Shown here piece after piece: positions 1-9,085 of a DNA stretch of 64,000 nucleotides. Where the stretch lies: the NCBI RefSeq assembly GCF_003463065.1, contig NZ_QSCM01000004.1:1-64000 (forward strand). Reading direction: 5' to 3'. The DNA is from Blautia sp. OF03-15BH (lineage in GTDB: Bacteria > Bacillota > Clostridia > Lachnospirales > Lachnospiraceae). Position 1 is the stretch's first letter. Each line of letters opens with the position of its first letter. A program made the position numbers and the translations under genes. Below the pieces are notes generated by a model. That model saw nothing but the letters and a program-made list of their open reading frames with translations. It made no database searches and was not told where the DNA came from.

Positions 1-432
1 ATCCGGAAAGACCGATCAGTTCTTAGCGGAATGCGTGGTCAGATGAGCCGGAATTTGCACTGACATTTCATCGCCATCCTTTTTTTAATTTTTTATAAAT
101 GGAAATTTTCCATTATTTGGTAATATTTCACATAAACAATAATTTTCGCACATTGTAAACAGTGACTACAGCACTTGCGATCACAATAATTATTACTACG
201 TATTTACTAATCTCTTCAAGTTTATCTAAAAAATCTCCTAATAAAAATGTTACTAATAGCGGGACTATACCGTCTATATATGAATTTTAATTTAATTTCA
301 ACCAGACTTTTTGATATTGTAAAAATTCTATTATTAATTCCTTATCATCTGCCGAATTGAGTAATTCTAGCATGAGTAAATTTTCACATTCTTGATCACC
401 TATTGCTGCTGGCTAAACTGTCAAGAAACAAA
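1..432. other. Gene-poor left edge
   Basis: AT-rich DNA with no open frame that has a ribosome binding site. The first 60 bases are less AT-rich and could be the tail of a gene or mobile element cut by the window edge, but too little remains to name it. Confidence 0.4.
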
Positions 433-458
433 AAGCCTCCCCGGTTAAAGGGAGGCTT
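433..458 (-). terminator. Rho-independent terminator of the small membrane protein gene
   Basis: A perfect 9-bp stem (AAGCCTCCC at 433-441, GGGAGGCTT at 450-458) with an 8-nt loop. Read on the minus strand it is followed by a T-run. It lies 5 bp past the stop codon of the gene at 464-775. Confidence 0.85.
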
Positions 459-463
459 AACTA

Positions 464-775
464 TTACAGTATGTCATTATCTTTTAGAATCTTGTATACT
501 TCTTTAGATGTTAATCCAACTTTATCTGCAATTTTTTTCACGTTAATGTCGTAAGCATACAAATCTATTACTACGTTTTCTATACCTTTGTCCTCTATAT
601 CTTTCTTCATGATGGCTTTCTCTTTCTCGCTGCCACTGATACTAATAATTGCTATCAGCATTATAACAGCTATAAATGCTGCTAAACCTGCTAAACCGTC
701 GCTAATATCTTTCAATACAAGAGATGCTAACACAGCAATAAATATACCAACAATCAACAACCAAATAATATCCAT
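464..775 (-). CDS. Small membrane protein with C-terminal helix-turn-helix-like segment
   Basis: About 103 residues, family not recognised. The N-terminus (residues 1-45) is two hydrophobic, probably transmembrane segments. The soluble C-terminus ends in a stretch resembling a resolvase or sigma-like HTH (KIADKVGLTSKEVYKIL). The ATG at 775 is chosen over the one at 787 because the purine-rich GGTGG lies at a workable distance from it. A strong terminator follows. A complete IS21 element ends about 30 bp upstream of the start, so the original promoter has probably been displaced and expression, if any, may come from the IS end. Function unknown. Confidence 0.6.
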   Translation of the reverse strand: MDIIWLLIVGIFIAVLASLVLKDISDGLAGLAAFIAVIMLIAIISISGSEKEKAIMKKDIEDKGIENVVIDLYAYDINVKKIADKVGLTSKEVYKILKDNDIL

Positions 776-908
776 TTCAACCACCATTCCTTTTTTTATT
801 TTATATTGTTAGAGTCCGGGAGAATCGACCACTCAGAGTCCGATAGAAACAGCCAATTTGAGCTCAACAGAAATAGCCAATGCACCTTGGCTAATTAATC
901 ATCAACAG

Positions 909-1694
909 TTATTCAGCCGGATCACTGATTTCTATTGAATAGGATTTCAAGTTTCGTCCTCGATAGCTTTCTCCCTTCATAAGATAAACGGTAGCAGCAT
1001 CAAAAGTTCTGTCCAAAGCACAAAGTAACGAATCTTCTTCCCGGAAAAAGTCACGCCATTTGTCTGGAGTCAGATTACTGGTAAAAATCATACAGTTTGG
1101 TCCTTCTTTACTGCATCTACGATCAATCATGTCAAAGAAGAGACGGGTATTTTCCATATCGAAGATACTTCTGCCTATTTCATCTATAATCAGGCAAGAA
1201 GGTCTAACCAAACCAGAGACAGCACTGCTTTCAGTTCCTGTTCTTCGTGCTTTTGTGAACTTTTCATTTAGTTCTGTCGCTTTTATAAAATAAGCTTTCA
1301 GACCTTTATGACAACAGGCATTTCCATAAGCCATTGATAAATGAGTTTTTCCGACCCCTGGTGGGCCTATAAAAGCGATATTCTGCCTTGAATAAAGTGC
1401 TGTCAGATTTGGAAGCGATTTTATCTGGGCAGCATGTTCGCCAGTCACTCTGTTAAAATCAAAGTTTTCAAAGGTACTTGGCTCTTTCTGAGGAATACGA
1501 CTGTGCTGTAACAGTGCACTGATTGCCTTATCGCGTTGATTCTGTCTGAGATAAATCATAAACTCTTTCAACGCTTCCAAATGTTCCGGAGGAACTTTAT
1601 TTTCGGAAAGATATAGTGCTATTTCCTTGGTTGTTATCTTGATATCCAGTGCAGAAGCGTCTGCCTGAATCTGTTCAATCAGCGTTTCATTCAT
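909..1694 (-). CDS. istB: IS21 helper ATPase IstB
   Basis: AAA+ helper ATPase that works with the IstA transposase in target selection during IS21 transposition. Walker A is visible (GPPGVGKT), with Walker B-like CLIIDEIGRS and a Sensor-like IFTSNLTP. The start is placed at the ATG at 1694 (MNETLIEQ) because GGAGGTGACA precedes it, rather than at the earlier in-frame ATG at 1724. It overlaps the end of istA by 8 bp, the usual translational coupling. About 261 residues, normal for the family. Confidence 0.9.
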   Translation of the reverse strand: MNETLIEQIQADASALDIKITTKEIALYLSENKVPPEHLEALKEFMIYLRQNQRDKAISALLQHSRIPQKEPSTFENFDFNRVTGEHAAQIKSLPNLTALYSRQNIAFIGPPGVGKTHLSMAYGNACCHKGLKAYFIKATELNEKFTKARRTGTESSAVSGLVRPSCLIIDEIGRSIFDMENTRLFFDMIDRRCSKEGPNCMIFTSNLTPDKWRDFFREEDSLLCALDRTFDAATVYLMKGESYRGRNLKSYSIEISDPAE

Positions 1695-3000
1695 TTCTGT
1701 CACCTCCAAATGCAAACTTTGCAAAAGCTGATTTTTTTGGAGTTTCCGTTTTCTGCGAAATACTGATTTTTACCGGAACAGATGGCTCTTCTTCCGGCTG
1801 TTCATCCACGAACTGGTCCCTGCAGAAGCTGTCTTTCCTGCTCCATGTAACATCATGTGTAATCAGGACCTTGCGCAGTTCCAGGTCATAGATATACAGA
1901 GTAAAGTTCTCTCTCTGAACACGGCAGAGATGTTTGCCATAACTATAAGGTATTCCAAAACGCCGCCCTTCGTAAGTAACAAAACCATCAAATGAAATAC
2001 AGCGGATGGGGCATAAATATTTTTTGACATCAAAAGTATCATTCAGTAATGAAGCATTTTTCATACAGCTGACAGAATGCCGTTTATGCGGAATACAATC
2101 AACCGCTTTATGATATCGGTGATTCTGGTTGTCGCACCATTTCCATGCTTCATAGTTAAGATCTGTGATGGTTCCGAAAACACGCCCTGCGAGGAAATTT
2201 TCTTTTACAAAACGTACCAGGCGTTCCACAGCTCCTTTGGTAAACGGATGCCGTGGTCTGCACAGCTTCGTCTCAAAGCCGATTGTATTCATAAAAGCCT
2301 CATAATCATGATTCCATACTGGATGCCCTTCTGAATCACGATAAAGAACAACACTTTTCATGTTATCTGTAAGCACATGATCTGGAACACCCATACGTTT
2401 AAACGCATGAATCATACCAATAAACAGATTTTCCTGTTTGGCATTTGGAAAGAATTCTATGTAACGTTCGCCACAATGATGACAAATCATTGCAAAACAG
2501 GCTACTTTATAAGAAGTGTTATTGTCTGTATCGACATTAACAAATCCCCAATCCATTTGATAGCTCTCACCAGCATCGCTGGTATATCTGCGTCCGCGAT
2601 TTTCCTGCGGTGCAACTGCCTGCCTTTTAGGTGGAATAAGATCTTTATGCTCACCGATGTATCTTTTTACAGTAGTCAGGCTTCCTGTATATCCCTGTTC
2701 CTGGATTCGTTCCAGGATAACTTCGGAATTAGATACATTCTTTTTCAGCAGATCATCTATGACTCCCGTATATCCAGAGATAATTGTAGAAGCTGCTTTT
2801 CTCCCAGTAAGGGCGTGTGGAACAACAAGGAATCCGTTTGCTTTTATTCTACGGAGTTGAGCTCTTGTCAGACCGGTACGGCGTCCCATTTCAGCAAGGT
2901 TGATTTTGTTTGGATCAAACTTATCCCCCTGCTCAGACTTCATTTCTTCTATGACTTGTGTTATGATAGTCTGCAAGTCATTACTATTATTTTCGTTCAT
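1687..3000 (-). CDS. istA: IS21 transposase IstA
   Basis: DDE transposase of about 437 residues. An N-terminal helix-turn-helix region (MGRRTGLTRAQLRRIKANG) is followed by the catalytic core: the first Asp in YQMDWGFVN, the second in VLTDNMKSV and the Glu in KGAVERLVRFVKE. The ATG at 3000 is preceded by AAAGGAG at good spacing. It is apparently intact and coupled to istB, so this copy may be active. Confidence 0.9.
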   Translation of the reverse strand: MNENNSNDLQTIITQVIEEMKSEQGDKFDPNKINLAEMGRRTGLTRAQLRRIKANGFLVVPHALTGRKAASTIISGYTGVIDDLLKKNVSNSEVILERIQEQGYTGSLTTVKRYIGEHKDLIPPKRQAVAPQENRGRRYTSDAGESYQMDWGFVNVDTDNNTSYKVACFAMICHHCGERYIEFFPNAKQENLFIGMIHAFKRMGVPDHVLTDNMKSVVLYRDSEGHPVWNHDYEAFMNTIGFETKLCRPRHPFTKGAVERLVRFVKENFLAGRVFGTITDLNYEAWKWCDNQNHRYHKAVDCIPHKRHSVSCMKNASLLNDTFDVKKYLCPIRCISFDGFVTYEGRRFGIPYSYGKHLCRVQRENFTLYIYDLELRKVLITHDVTWSRKDSFCRDQFVDEQPEEEPSVPVKISISQKTETPKKSAFAKFAFGGDRNE

Positions 3001-3156
3001 GTTTCTCCTTTCATGGTGCATTGGCTAACACCATTATAGAGCATGAATTAATATGGTAATGGCTTTTCTAATTGGACTCGGAGTGGCTTTTTCTGTTGGA
3101 CTCAGATTGGTTGTTTCTGCTGGTCTTAGGCTAGCTGTTTCAAGCGGACTCTAACA

Positions 3157-3679
3157 GCAGATAATCTTCATGAAAATTAGAATGTTTCTAATTTTCTACT
3201 GTTTTACTTCATTATCAGGCACAAATTGTTGTTTTTTGGTTTTTAAATTCCTGATAAAGATTGATTTTCCGTTTCAATATTTTTTATTTGTTTTTTTCAT
3301 GTGATTTCATATAGTGTCAATGTTATGCTTCATGATTATAACTGATATTGATATTATTTTTCACATGTTTATCCTACAAATAGGATGATTCTTCTTGTTT
3401 TATTTATTTTATTGCAAATAGCTTTTTTTAGTTTGCAAAAGATGGAAACCGAAACTTTCTTCATTTGTATCTCTGACTCTTTCAGCAACACTGTTCTCCA
3501 TTTTAATTTATTATAAAATGAAAATTATTTTATTTCGGTTTTAAAATTCCCGATAAAGATTAATTTTTGCTTCAAAAATCTTTTATTCATTTTTTCATAT
3601 GTTTTTTATCACAATATCATATCTCATGGTATTGGTTCATATTAATCCAAACTTTTTTTATTATCAATAATATAAAAAG
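3157..3679. other. AT-rich intergenic stretch without a gene
   Basis: Very AT-rich DNA between the IS21 end and the terminator at 3680. No coding signal. From about 3625 onward it is a diverged copy of the sequence at 5575-5615, the start of a local duplication described in the findings. Confidence 0.6.
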
Positions 3680-3720
3680 CAGGTAGCAAAGTAACAGGTT
3701 TTTCCTTACTTTGCTGCCTG
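3680..3720 (-). terminator. Terminator (duplicated copy of the pepM29 terminator)
   Basis: A near-perfect 15-bp stem (3680-3694 with 3706-3720) followed on the minus strand by a T-run. It is almost identical to the terminator at 5836-5876 and serves the AAA-ATPase gene at 3793-5472. Confidence 0.85.
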
Positions 3721-3741
3721 CTGTTGTAATCTAATCAGAAA

Positions 3742-3791
3742 ACGATATGAAGGTCATCGGAACCGATCATGAAATCCATATGTAAGATGGA
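3742..3791 (-). pseudogene. 50-bp remnant of the aminopeptidase gene 3' end
   Basis: Bases 3742-3791 match 5988-6037, inside the aminopeptidase gene, essentially base for base (the HMDFMIGSDDLHIV region). The copy stops directly at the end of the AAA-ATPase gene and on the other side skips about 87 bp before rejoining the duplicated terminator. It is a footprint of the duplication that surrounds the ATPase gene. Confidence 0.8.
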
Positions 3792-3792
3792 G

Positions 3793-5472
3793 TCAGGCTA
3801 AAATGTAATTATTGTCATCAGCCACCTTCACCATGCAGGACTTTTGGAAGAAAGCAATACCGTATTCGATCACATCATAATAACTTTCAAGCTTTATTGT
3901 TTCCGAATACATTTTGTCTTTAATCTGCTGTAAAGCCTCATCACATTTTTTATCTAGTCCTTTTGCTGTTTTCGATATTTTTGTTTCAATTACTATAGCC
4001 CTCAGATTATCAATATCCTTTACAACGATATCGGATCTGCCTAAACCATTCTCCTTGTTAGATTCCACAGCGTATCCATAAGCTAACAACATACCGACAA
4101 GTATTGCATGGTAAAAATTCTCATTATAGTCATTATAACTTATAGCATTAAATAACATTTTACTTAAAGACACTGTCAGATACTTACAGTTTTTATTCCA
4201 TAATGCCTCAAAAAATGCAGCCTTATCAGCACTATTTATTTTGTCTCTCATCCAAATGTCGATATTTACCCTAAAGGTTTCCATTACCTCTTTGTTGGGA
4301 ATACGCAAAACCATTCTTCCATCGGCAACATCTTCATCAATCTTCGTTAAATATCCCGACGTGTATAACAGACTCCAAAGATTTTCCTCAGAATCCATTA
4401 CCTCGTTGTATGTCAAATCATTATGAATCTTTTGAGTAATAGAGCCACCATTCACTAATTTTTCAAACTTAATGGGAACCTCACTAAAGTCGGTTCTATT
4501 TAAAAACTTAATAATAATGTCATTTCCGCTGCTATTGGCCCAATAGTTGCCTGGGTTGGCATCTTTATCAGAGATTTTGTCATTGACATATTTGATAATA
4601 CTCCAAGGGCAATATACATATTTCTTTCCAAATAAATATCCATCATACCACTCTTTTGCTTCTGTTAAGTATGAAGTTAACCTATACTCTTGTAGTATTT
4701 GTATAACTTCTGAATCTGTAAGACCGAAATACTCATCATAAGCTGAATCAGAAATGGATCTGATATTAAAATTATTCAATCCTGTAAAGATACTTTCTTT
4801 TGAAATCCTTAAACATCCAGTAAGTATTGCGAACTTCACGTTATCGTAATTTGTCTTTAATAAATTATTGAACAATTCTCGCATTGTTACCAACATTTTA
4901 TCATAATAGCCATTATTATATGCTTTATCTAATGGAACATCATACTCATCCAGCAAAACTATGACTTTCTGCTTATAGTAGATGCACAGCAGCTCAGATA
5001 ACATTTTCAGGCTTCCGTATAATGTGGCATCACTCATCTCATCATTTAAAAGCTTTCTAAACTCTGACTTATCGTAATCGTCCAATACGTCGTCTTTAAG
5101 AATATAACGATACTTAGCTGCTTCTCTTTTTATTATTGATACCAATAGACTTCTTGCACCGCTAAAGGTCTCGTGATTAACTCCTTTGAAAGTCATAAAA
5201 ATCACAGGATACTTTCCGAGATGCTCTTTGCAAATCTTCTCTTCTTTTGAAATGGCTAAGCCTTTGAATAATTCAGGATTGGCACCAATCTCAAAAAATG
5301 ACTTTAAAGTATCCATATTCAGAGTTTTCCCGAATCTGCGAGGTCTGGTAAATAGAGTTACTGCTGCACCTTCATTAACAATATCTTTTATCAATAATGT
5401 CTTATCAACATAATAGTAATTATCCTCTTGTATCTGCTTGAAACTTTCAATACCAACAGGCAATTTCTTCAT
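3793..5472 (-). CDS. AAA-ATPase-like protein with C-terminal PD-(D/E)XK nuclease-like domain
   Basis: 559 residues, matching the PF09820 (AAA-ATPase-like) plus PF08011 (PD-(D/E)XK) architecture that is abundant in gut bacteria. The atypical P-loop TRPRRFGKT is at about residues 40-48 and Walker B VIVLLDEYD at about 170-178. The C-terminus has the nuclease-like core GRSDIVVKD...IVIETKIS (Asp...Glu-x-Lys). AGGAGGTGACGTAG directly precedes the ATG. The biological role of the family is not established; conflict or mobile-element roles have been suggested. The gene sits inside a duplication of the pepM29 3' region, indicating acquisition as a cargo gene. Confidence 0.85.
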   Translation of the reverse strand: MKKLPVGIESFKQIQEDNYYYVDKTLLIKDIVNEGAAVTLFTRPRRFGKTLNMDTLKSFFEIGANPELFKGLAISKEEKICKEHLGKYPVIFMTFKGVNHETFSGARSLLVSIIKREAAKYRYILKDDVLDDYDKSEFRKLLNDEMSDATLYGSLKMLSELLCIYYKQKVIVLLDEYDVPLDKAYNNGYYDKMLVTMRELFNNLLKTNYDNVKFAILTGCLRISKESIFTGLNNFNIRSISDSAYDEYFGLTDSEVIQILQEYRLTSYLTEAKEWYDGYLFGKKYVYCPWSIIKYVNDKISDKDANPGNYWANSSGNDIIIKFLNRTDFSEVPIKFEKLVNGGSITQKIHNDLTYNEVMDSEENLWSLLYTSGYLTKIDEDVADGRMVLRIPNKEVMETFRVNIDIWMRDKINSADKAAFFEALWNKNCKYLTVSLSKMLFNAISYNDYNENFYHAILVGMLLAYGYAVESNKENGLGRSDIVVKDIDNLRAIVIETKISKTAKGLDKKCDEALQQIKDKMYSETIKLESYYDVIEYGIAFFQKSCMVKVADDNNYILA

Positions 5473-5621
5473 CTACGTCACCTCCTGAAATGCATCGATC
5501 TTATGTATCTGATTATACCAACTAGCGTATAACCGGTCAAGCTCAGCCTGGAGCAGTGAACACATCCATCCTTTCATGGTATTGATTCCTATTATCACAA
5601 ATTTTTTTATTATTTATAGTA

Positions 5622-5823
5622 TGATACCAGTGTCAAAAGGTCAAAAAGCTGTTCGTGCTTGCACGATAAGGCTTTTGAGCTTGGGACACGCCAAATATGA
5701 GAAAGTAGCGATTTACGCAGTAAATCAGCGGATTTCGAATATTTGGAGGATTGCGGGAGCAGCGTAGCTGCGTAGCAATCCGGGTATCAAATGAGTGTCA
5801 AAAGACCTTTTGACACTCATATC
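5622..5823 (+). repeat. MITE-like element, copy 1 (202 bp)
   Basis: Bounded by inverted tips (TGATACCAGTGTCAAAAGG at the left; CTTTTGACACTCATATC at the right) and flanked by the 6-bp direct repeat ATAGTA (5616-5621 and 5824-5829). A second copy of exactly the same length lies at 14571-14772 in opposite orientation with a different 6-bp flank. It has no coding capacity. The homologous segment at 3625-3740 lacks the insertion. Confidence 0.88.
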
Positions 5824-5835
5824 ATAGTATAAAAA

Positions 5836-5876
5836 CAGGCAGCAAAGTAACAAGTTTTTCCTTACTTTGCTGCCTG
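5836..5876 (-). terminator. Rho-independent terminator of the udp-deoB-deoC-pepM29 operon
   Basis: A perfect 15-bp stem (5836-5850 with 5862-5876), followed on the minus strand by TTTTT. It lies 50 bp past the pepM29 stop. Confidence 0.9.
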
Positions 5877-5926
5877 CTGTTGTAATTTAATCAGAAAACG
5901 GCTTCATCCATTTCTGCTGGCAGAAG

Positions 5927-7159
5927 TCATTCTGCCCAGGTTCCATTGACGAAAATATCGGTCTCGCTGCCATCTTCACGGATTCCTACGATATGAAGGT
6001 CATCGGAACCGATCATGAAATCCATATGTAAGATGGAATTATTGATTCCGCGGGCGTGAAGTTCTTCTTCTGTCATATCCATAAAGCCTTCGATCACTTC
6101 TGAGAAGCCCTGACCGGCTGCAACATGGCAGCAGGCATTCTCATCGAAAAGTGTATTGTAGAACATCAGACCGGACTGATTGATGGGAGACTCTTTGGGA
6201 ACCAGTGCTACTTCACCGAGCATGGAGGCTCCTTCATCCAGGGCGAACATTTTCTTCAGGATCTCTTCTCCTTCTTCTGCGTGACAATCAACAACTCTTC
6301 CGTCTTTAAAATCAACGGTGAAATGATTGATCACCTGACCGGAACGGCTCAACGGCTTGGTGGAAACCAGACGGCCTTCGCATTTGCCTTTCATCGGGCT
6401 GGTGAACACTTCCTCTGTCGGCATGTTGGGAACAAAGAATGCATGGTTCACATGGTTGACATCTCCTGCGCTGCCCCATTTTGCTCCCGGGATCAGTTCT
6501 ACCGTAAAATCGGTTCCGTTGCTGCTGGTATAATGGAGAGATTTGAAGTTCTGTGCTGTCAGCCAGTCTGCTTTCTGAGTCATGCGGTCATTATGAGCCT
6601 GCCAGATCTTCTCCGCATCCTCGCCGTCTTTTAAATAAACACAGTCAAAAATAGCATCCCACAGCTTCTCTACAGCCACTTCCTCTGTCTCGTTAGGGAA
6701 GATTTTTTTTGCCCACTTGGGAGAAGCTGCTGCAACGATGAGCCACTGATGTTTTCCATCGATCTGATCGCGGTATTTTTTCAGTACCTTCTGACGCATC
6801 TGGTTGACCGTGGAAATAAGATCCGGTGAAATACCTGCCAGCTCATCCGGATCGGAAGAATCAATAAAAATACGGACCGGAAGCTGCTCCGTCATCTGCT
6901 TCATACGCTCTTCTTCCCAGAGGGTAACCTCACCGAGAACCTCAGCGGAAGCATACTGATAATCCAGTTTGTTGATTTCGCCGCAGGACCAGAAGAGCTC
7001 TACCCGTTTTGCACCGGCTTTATAACATTCCTCTGTCACCAGCTTTGCAAGAGGAACCTGGTCTACACCAACCTGCAGACGGACTACCTGTCCCTCCTGT
7101 ACATTTGCACCGATTTTTACGATCAGCTTTGCATATTCTTTTAATTTGTTTTCGTTCAT
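5927..7159 (-). CDS. M29-family metallo-aminopeptidase (AmpS/PepS type)
   Basis: 410 residues, full length for peptidase family M29, cytosolic metal-dependent aminopeptidases. Likely metal ligands are visible: Glu in HAEEGEE (about 300), Glu in LGEVALVPK, His in CHVAAGQG and the His-x-Asp of HMDFMIG (about 378-380). It is the last gene after udp, deoB and deoC, 51 bp behind deoC and followed by the terminator, so it is probably co-transcribed with nucleoside salvage, an unexpected but plausible catabolic grouping. Part of its 3' end is duplicated at 3742-3791. Confidence 0.92.
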   Translation of the reverse strand: MNENKLKEYAKLIVKIGANVQEGQVVRLQVGVDQVPLAKLVTEECYKAGAKRVELFWSCGEINKLDYQYASAEVLGEVTLWEEERMKQMTEQLPVRIFIDSSDPDELAGISPDLISTVNQMRQKVLKKYRDQIDGKHQWLIVAAASPKWAKKIFPNETEEVAVEKLWDAIFDCVYLKDGEDAEKIWQAHNDRMTQKADWLTAQNFKSLHYTSSNGTDFTVELIPGAKWGSAGDVNHVNHAFFVPNMPTEEVFTSPMKGKCEGRLVSTKPLSRSGQVINHFTVDFKDGRVVDCHAEEGEEILKKMFALDEGASMLGEVALVPKESPINQSGLMFYNTLFDENACCHVAAGQGFSEVIEGFMDMTEEELHARGINNSILHMDFMIGSDDLHIVGIREDGSETDIFVNGTWAE

Positions 7160-7210
7160 AATATTCTTCTCCAGTTATTTTATGATAATTTTACTATAAG
7201 CAGCTTCCAA

Positions 7211-7879
7211 TCAATATCCGCTTCCCTGATCGGTCTGTTTCATGATCTTTACCAGACGGCTGGTGCCGAGGCGGTCTGCACCGAGACGCATGAATTCTTC
7301 TGCATCAGCAAAGGAAGAGATTCCACCGGCCGCTTTCACCCGGACGCCTTTTCCGACATGCTCTTTCATCAGCTTCACATCCTCAAAGGTTGCTCCGGCT
7401 TTGGAAAACCCGGTAGAGGTCTTGATGAATTCTGCTCCGGCTCTGGTCACGATCTCGCACATTTTGATCTTTTCTTCCTCTGTCAGAAGGCAGGTCTCAA
7501 TGATCACCTTCAGGATTTTCCCCTCGCAGGCCTCATGGATCCGGCGGATCTCTTCTTCTACCTCATCGTATCTTCCATCCTTCAGGAAACCGATATTGAT
7601 GACCATATCGATCTCACTGGCTCCGTTTGCAATGGCATCTCTGGTCTCAAAAACCTTTGTTGCCGTTGTGCTGTAGCCATTCGGGAAGCCGATAACGGTA
7701 CAGATCGGAAGCTTTCCTTCCACATACTCTGCGGCCTGTTTTACATAGGCGGCAGGAATACAGGCAGATGCGGTCTGAAATTTCATGGCATCATCCAGGA
7801 TTTCTCTGATCTCAGCCCAGGTTGCGGTCTGTGCCAGCAGCGTATGGTCTACGATTTTTAAAACATCACTTGTATTCAT
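7211..7879 (-). CDS. deoC: Deoxyribose-phosphate aldolase
   Basis: Class I aldolase that splits 2-deoxyribose-5-phosphate into glyceraldehyde-3-phosphate and acetaldehyde, the last step of deoxynucleoside catabolism. 222 residues. The Schiff-base Lys is in EFIKTSTGF and the second catalytic Lys in VRVKAAGGIS. It lies directly downstream of deoB in the same operon. Confidence 0.95.
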   Translation of the reverse strand: MNTSDVLKIVDHTLLAQTATWAEIREILDDAMKFQTASACIPAAYVKQAAEYVEGKLPICTVIGFPNGYSTTATKVFETRDAIANGASEIDMVINIGFLKDGRYDEVEEEIRRIHEACEGKILKVIIETCLLTEEEKIKMCEIVTRAGAEFIKTSTGFSKAGATFEDVKLMKEHVGKGVRVKAAGGISSFADAEEFMRLGADRLGTSRLVKIMKQTDQGSGY

Positions 7880-7899
7880 TCTTTTCTTCCTCTTTTCAT

Positions 7900-9081
7900 T
7901 TATAATGATAACGGCGTTCCGATGGTTCCTTCCGGCATTGCAAGGTCGAAATTATCGGTGATGGTTGCTCCGATCACAGCAAAGGTATCGGCTTCTTCCA
8001 GTGCGCCGCCCGCTTCCATGGAAGGAGAATAAGCCAGGAAAGGCACTTTTTCTCTTGTATGGTCGGTTCCTGTGTGGGTGGGATCGTTTCCATGATCTGC
8101 GGTAAGGATCAGAAGATCGTCTTCTTTCAGTTCCTTCAGAAGTTCTCCAAGCTTCACATCAAAGCGCTCCAGCTCTGCCGCATAGCCTGCCACATTTCTT
8201 CTGTGTCCCCAGAGGGCATCAAAATCCACCAGATTTACAAAGCAAAGTCCATGGAACTCTCTCTTTGCGATCTCAATGGTCTGCTCCATGCCATGTACGG
8301 AGCTTTTGGATTTATTGGATTCTGTCAGTCCTTCTCCGTCAAAAATATCATAGATCTTTCCGACAGAGATCACATCCAGACCGGCATCCTTCAGTACATT
8401 CAGTGCCGTTCTTCCAAAAGGCTTCAAAGCATAGTCATGGCGGTTGCTGGTACGCTTGAACTCACCCTTTTTCTTTCCTGTATAAGGTCTTGCAATGACA
8501 CGACCGACCTTCCACTCATCCTTCATGGTCAGTTCTCTTGCGATCTCACAGCAACGGTAAAGCTCATCCAGACCGAAGGTCTCTTCGTTTCCGCAGATCT
8601 GAAGCACAGAATCTGCAGAAGTATAAACGATCATATGGCCGGTGGCGATCTCTTCCTCTGCCAATTCATCCAGGATCTCCGTTCCGCTGGCGCTCTTATT
8701 TCCGATCACCTTATGACCGGTACGTTTTTCCAATTCTTCGATGAGCTCCGGCGGAAAGCCATGCTCTGTGAAGGTTTTAAAGGGTGTGGTGATCTGAAGT
8801 CCCATCATTTCCCAGTGACCGGTCATGGTGTCCTTGCCGTTGCTGGCTTCCTTAAGCTTTGTATAGCGGGCAAGCGGTGCCTCCACCGGATCCACTCCCG
8901 GAAGCTCATGAAGATTTGCCATTCCCAGTCTCCGAAGATTCGGGATTTTGAAATTCTCTGTCCGGGCTGCGATGTGGCCAAGCGTATCACAGCCTACATC
9001 ACCGTATTCTGCCGCATCCGGCATGGCGCCAACACCAAGGGAATCCAGAACGATTGTAAAAATACGATTATATTTTTTCAT
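7900..9081 (-). CDS. deoB: Phosphopentomutase
   Basis: Interconverts (deoxy)ribose-1-phosphate and (deoxy)ribose-5-phosphate, linking nucleoside phosphorylase products to DeoC. Alkaline-phosphatase-fold metalloenzyme of about 393 residues: metal-binding IVLDSLGVGAMPDA at the N-terminus, the phospho-acceptor Thr region DTMTGHWEMMG and LTADHGNDPTHTGTDHT near the C-terminus. The start is set at the ATG at 9081 (MKKYNRIF), 4 bp after the udp stop with an AGGAG-like site upstream; an in-frame extension to 9108 would overlap udp. Confidence 0.95.
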   Translation of the reverse strand: MKKYNRIFTIVLDSLGVGAMPDAAEYGDVGCDTLGHIAARTENFKIPNLRRLGMANLHELPGVDPVEAPLARYTKLKEASNGKDTMTGHWEMMGLQITTPFKTFTEHGFPPELIEELEKRTGHKVIGNKSASGTEILDELAEEEIATGHMIVYTSADSVLQICGNEETFGLDELYRCCEIARELTMKDEWKVGRVIARPYTGKKKGEFKRTSNRHDYALKPFGRTALNVLKDAGLDVISVGKIYDIFDGEGLTESNKSKSSVHGMEQTIEIAKREFHGLCFVNLVDFDALWGHRRNVAGYAAELERFDVKLGELLKELKEDDLLILTADHGNDPTHTGTDHTREKVPFLAYSPSMEAGGALEEADTFAVIGATITDNFDLAMPEGTIGTPLSL

Positions 9082-9085
9082 TTTA

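Larger units (their letters stand above)
807..3156 (-). mobile_element. Complete IS21-family insertion sequence (IS21-1)
   Basis: About 2350 bp bounded by a perfect 12-bp inverted repeat starting TGTTAGAGTCCG (807-818) and ending CGGACTCTAACA (3145-3156), with the TG...CA tips typical of IS21. Further copies of the motif (GAGTCC...AACAGCC) recur just inside both ends at about 836-880 and 3060-3135, as expected for the multiple transposase-binding sites of this family. It carries istA and istB on the minus strand. The flanking bases show no obvious target duplication. Confidence 0.88.
5473..5926. other. Intergenic stretch with a MITE-like repeat and a terminator
   Basis: No gene. It contains the 202-bp repeat copy at 5622-5823 and the pepM29 terminator at 5836-5876, both listed separately. 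The flanks of the repeat are homologous to 3625-3740, which lacks the insertion. Confidence 0.75.
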
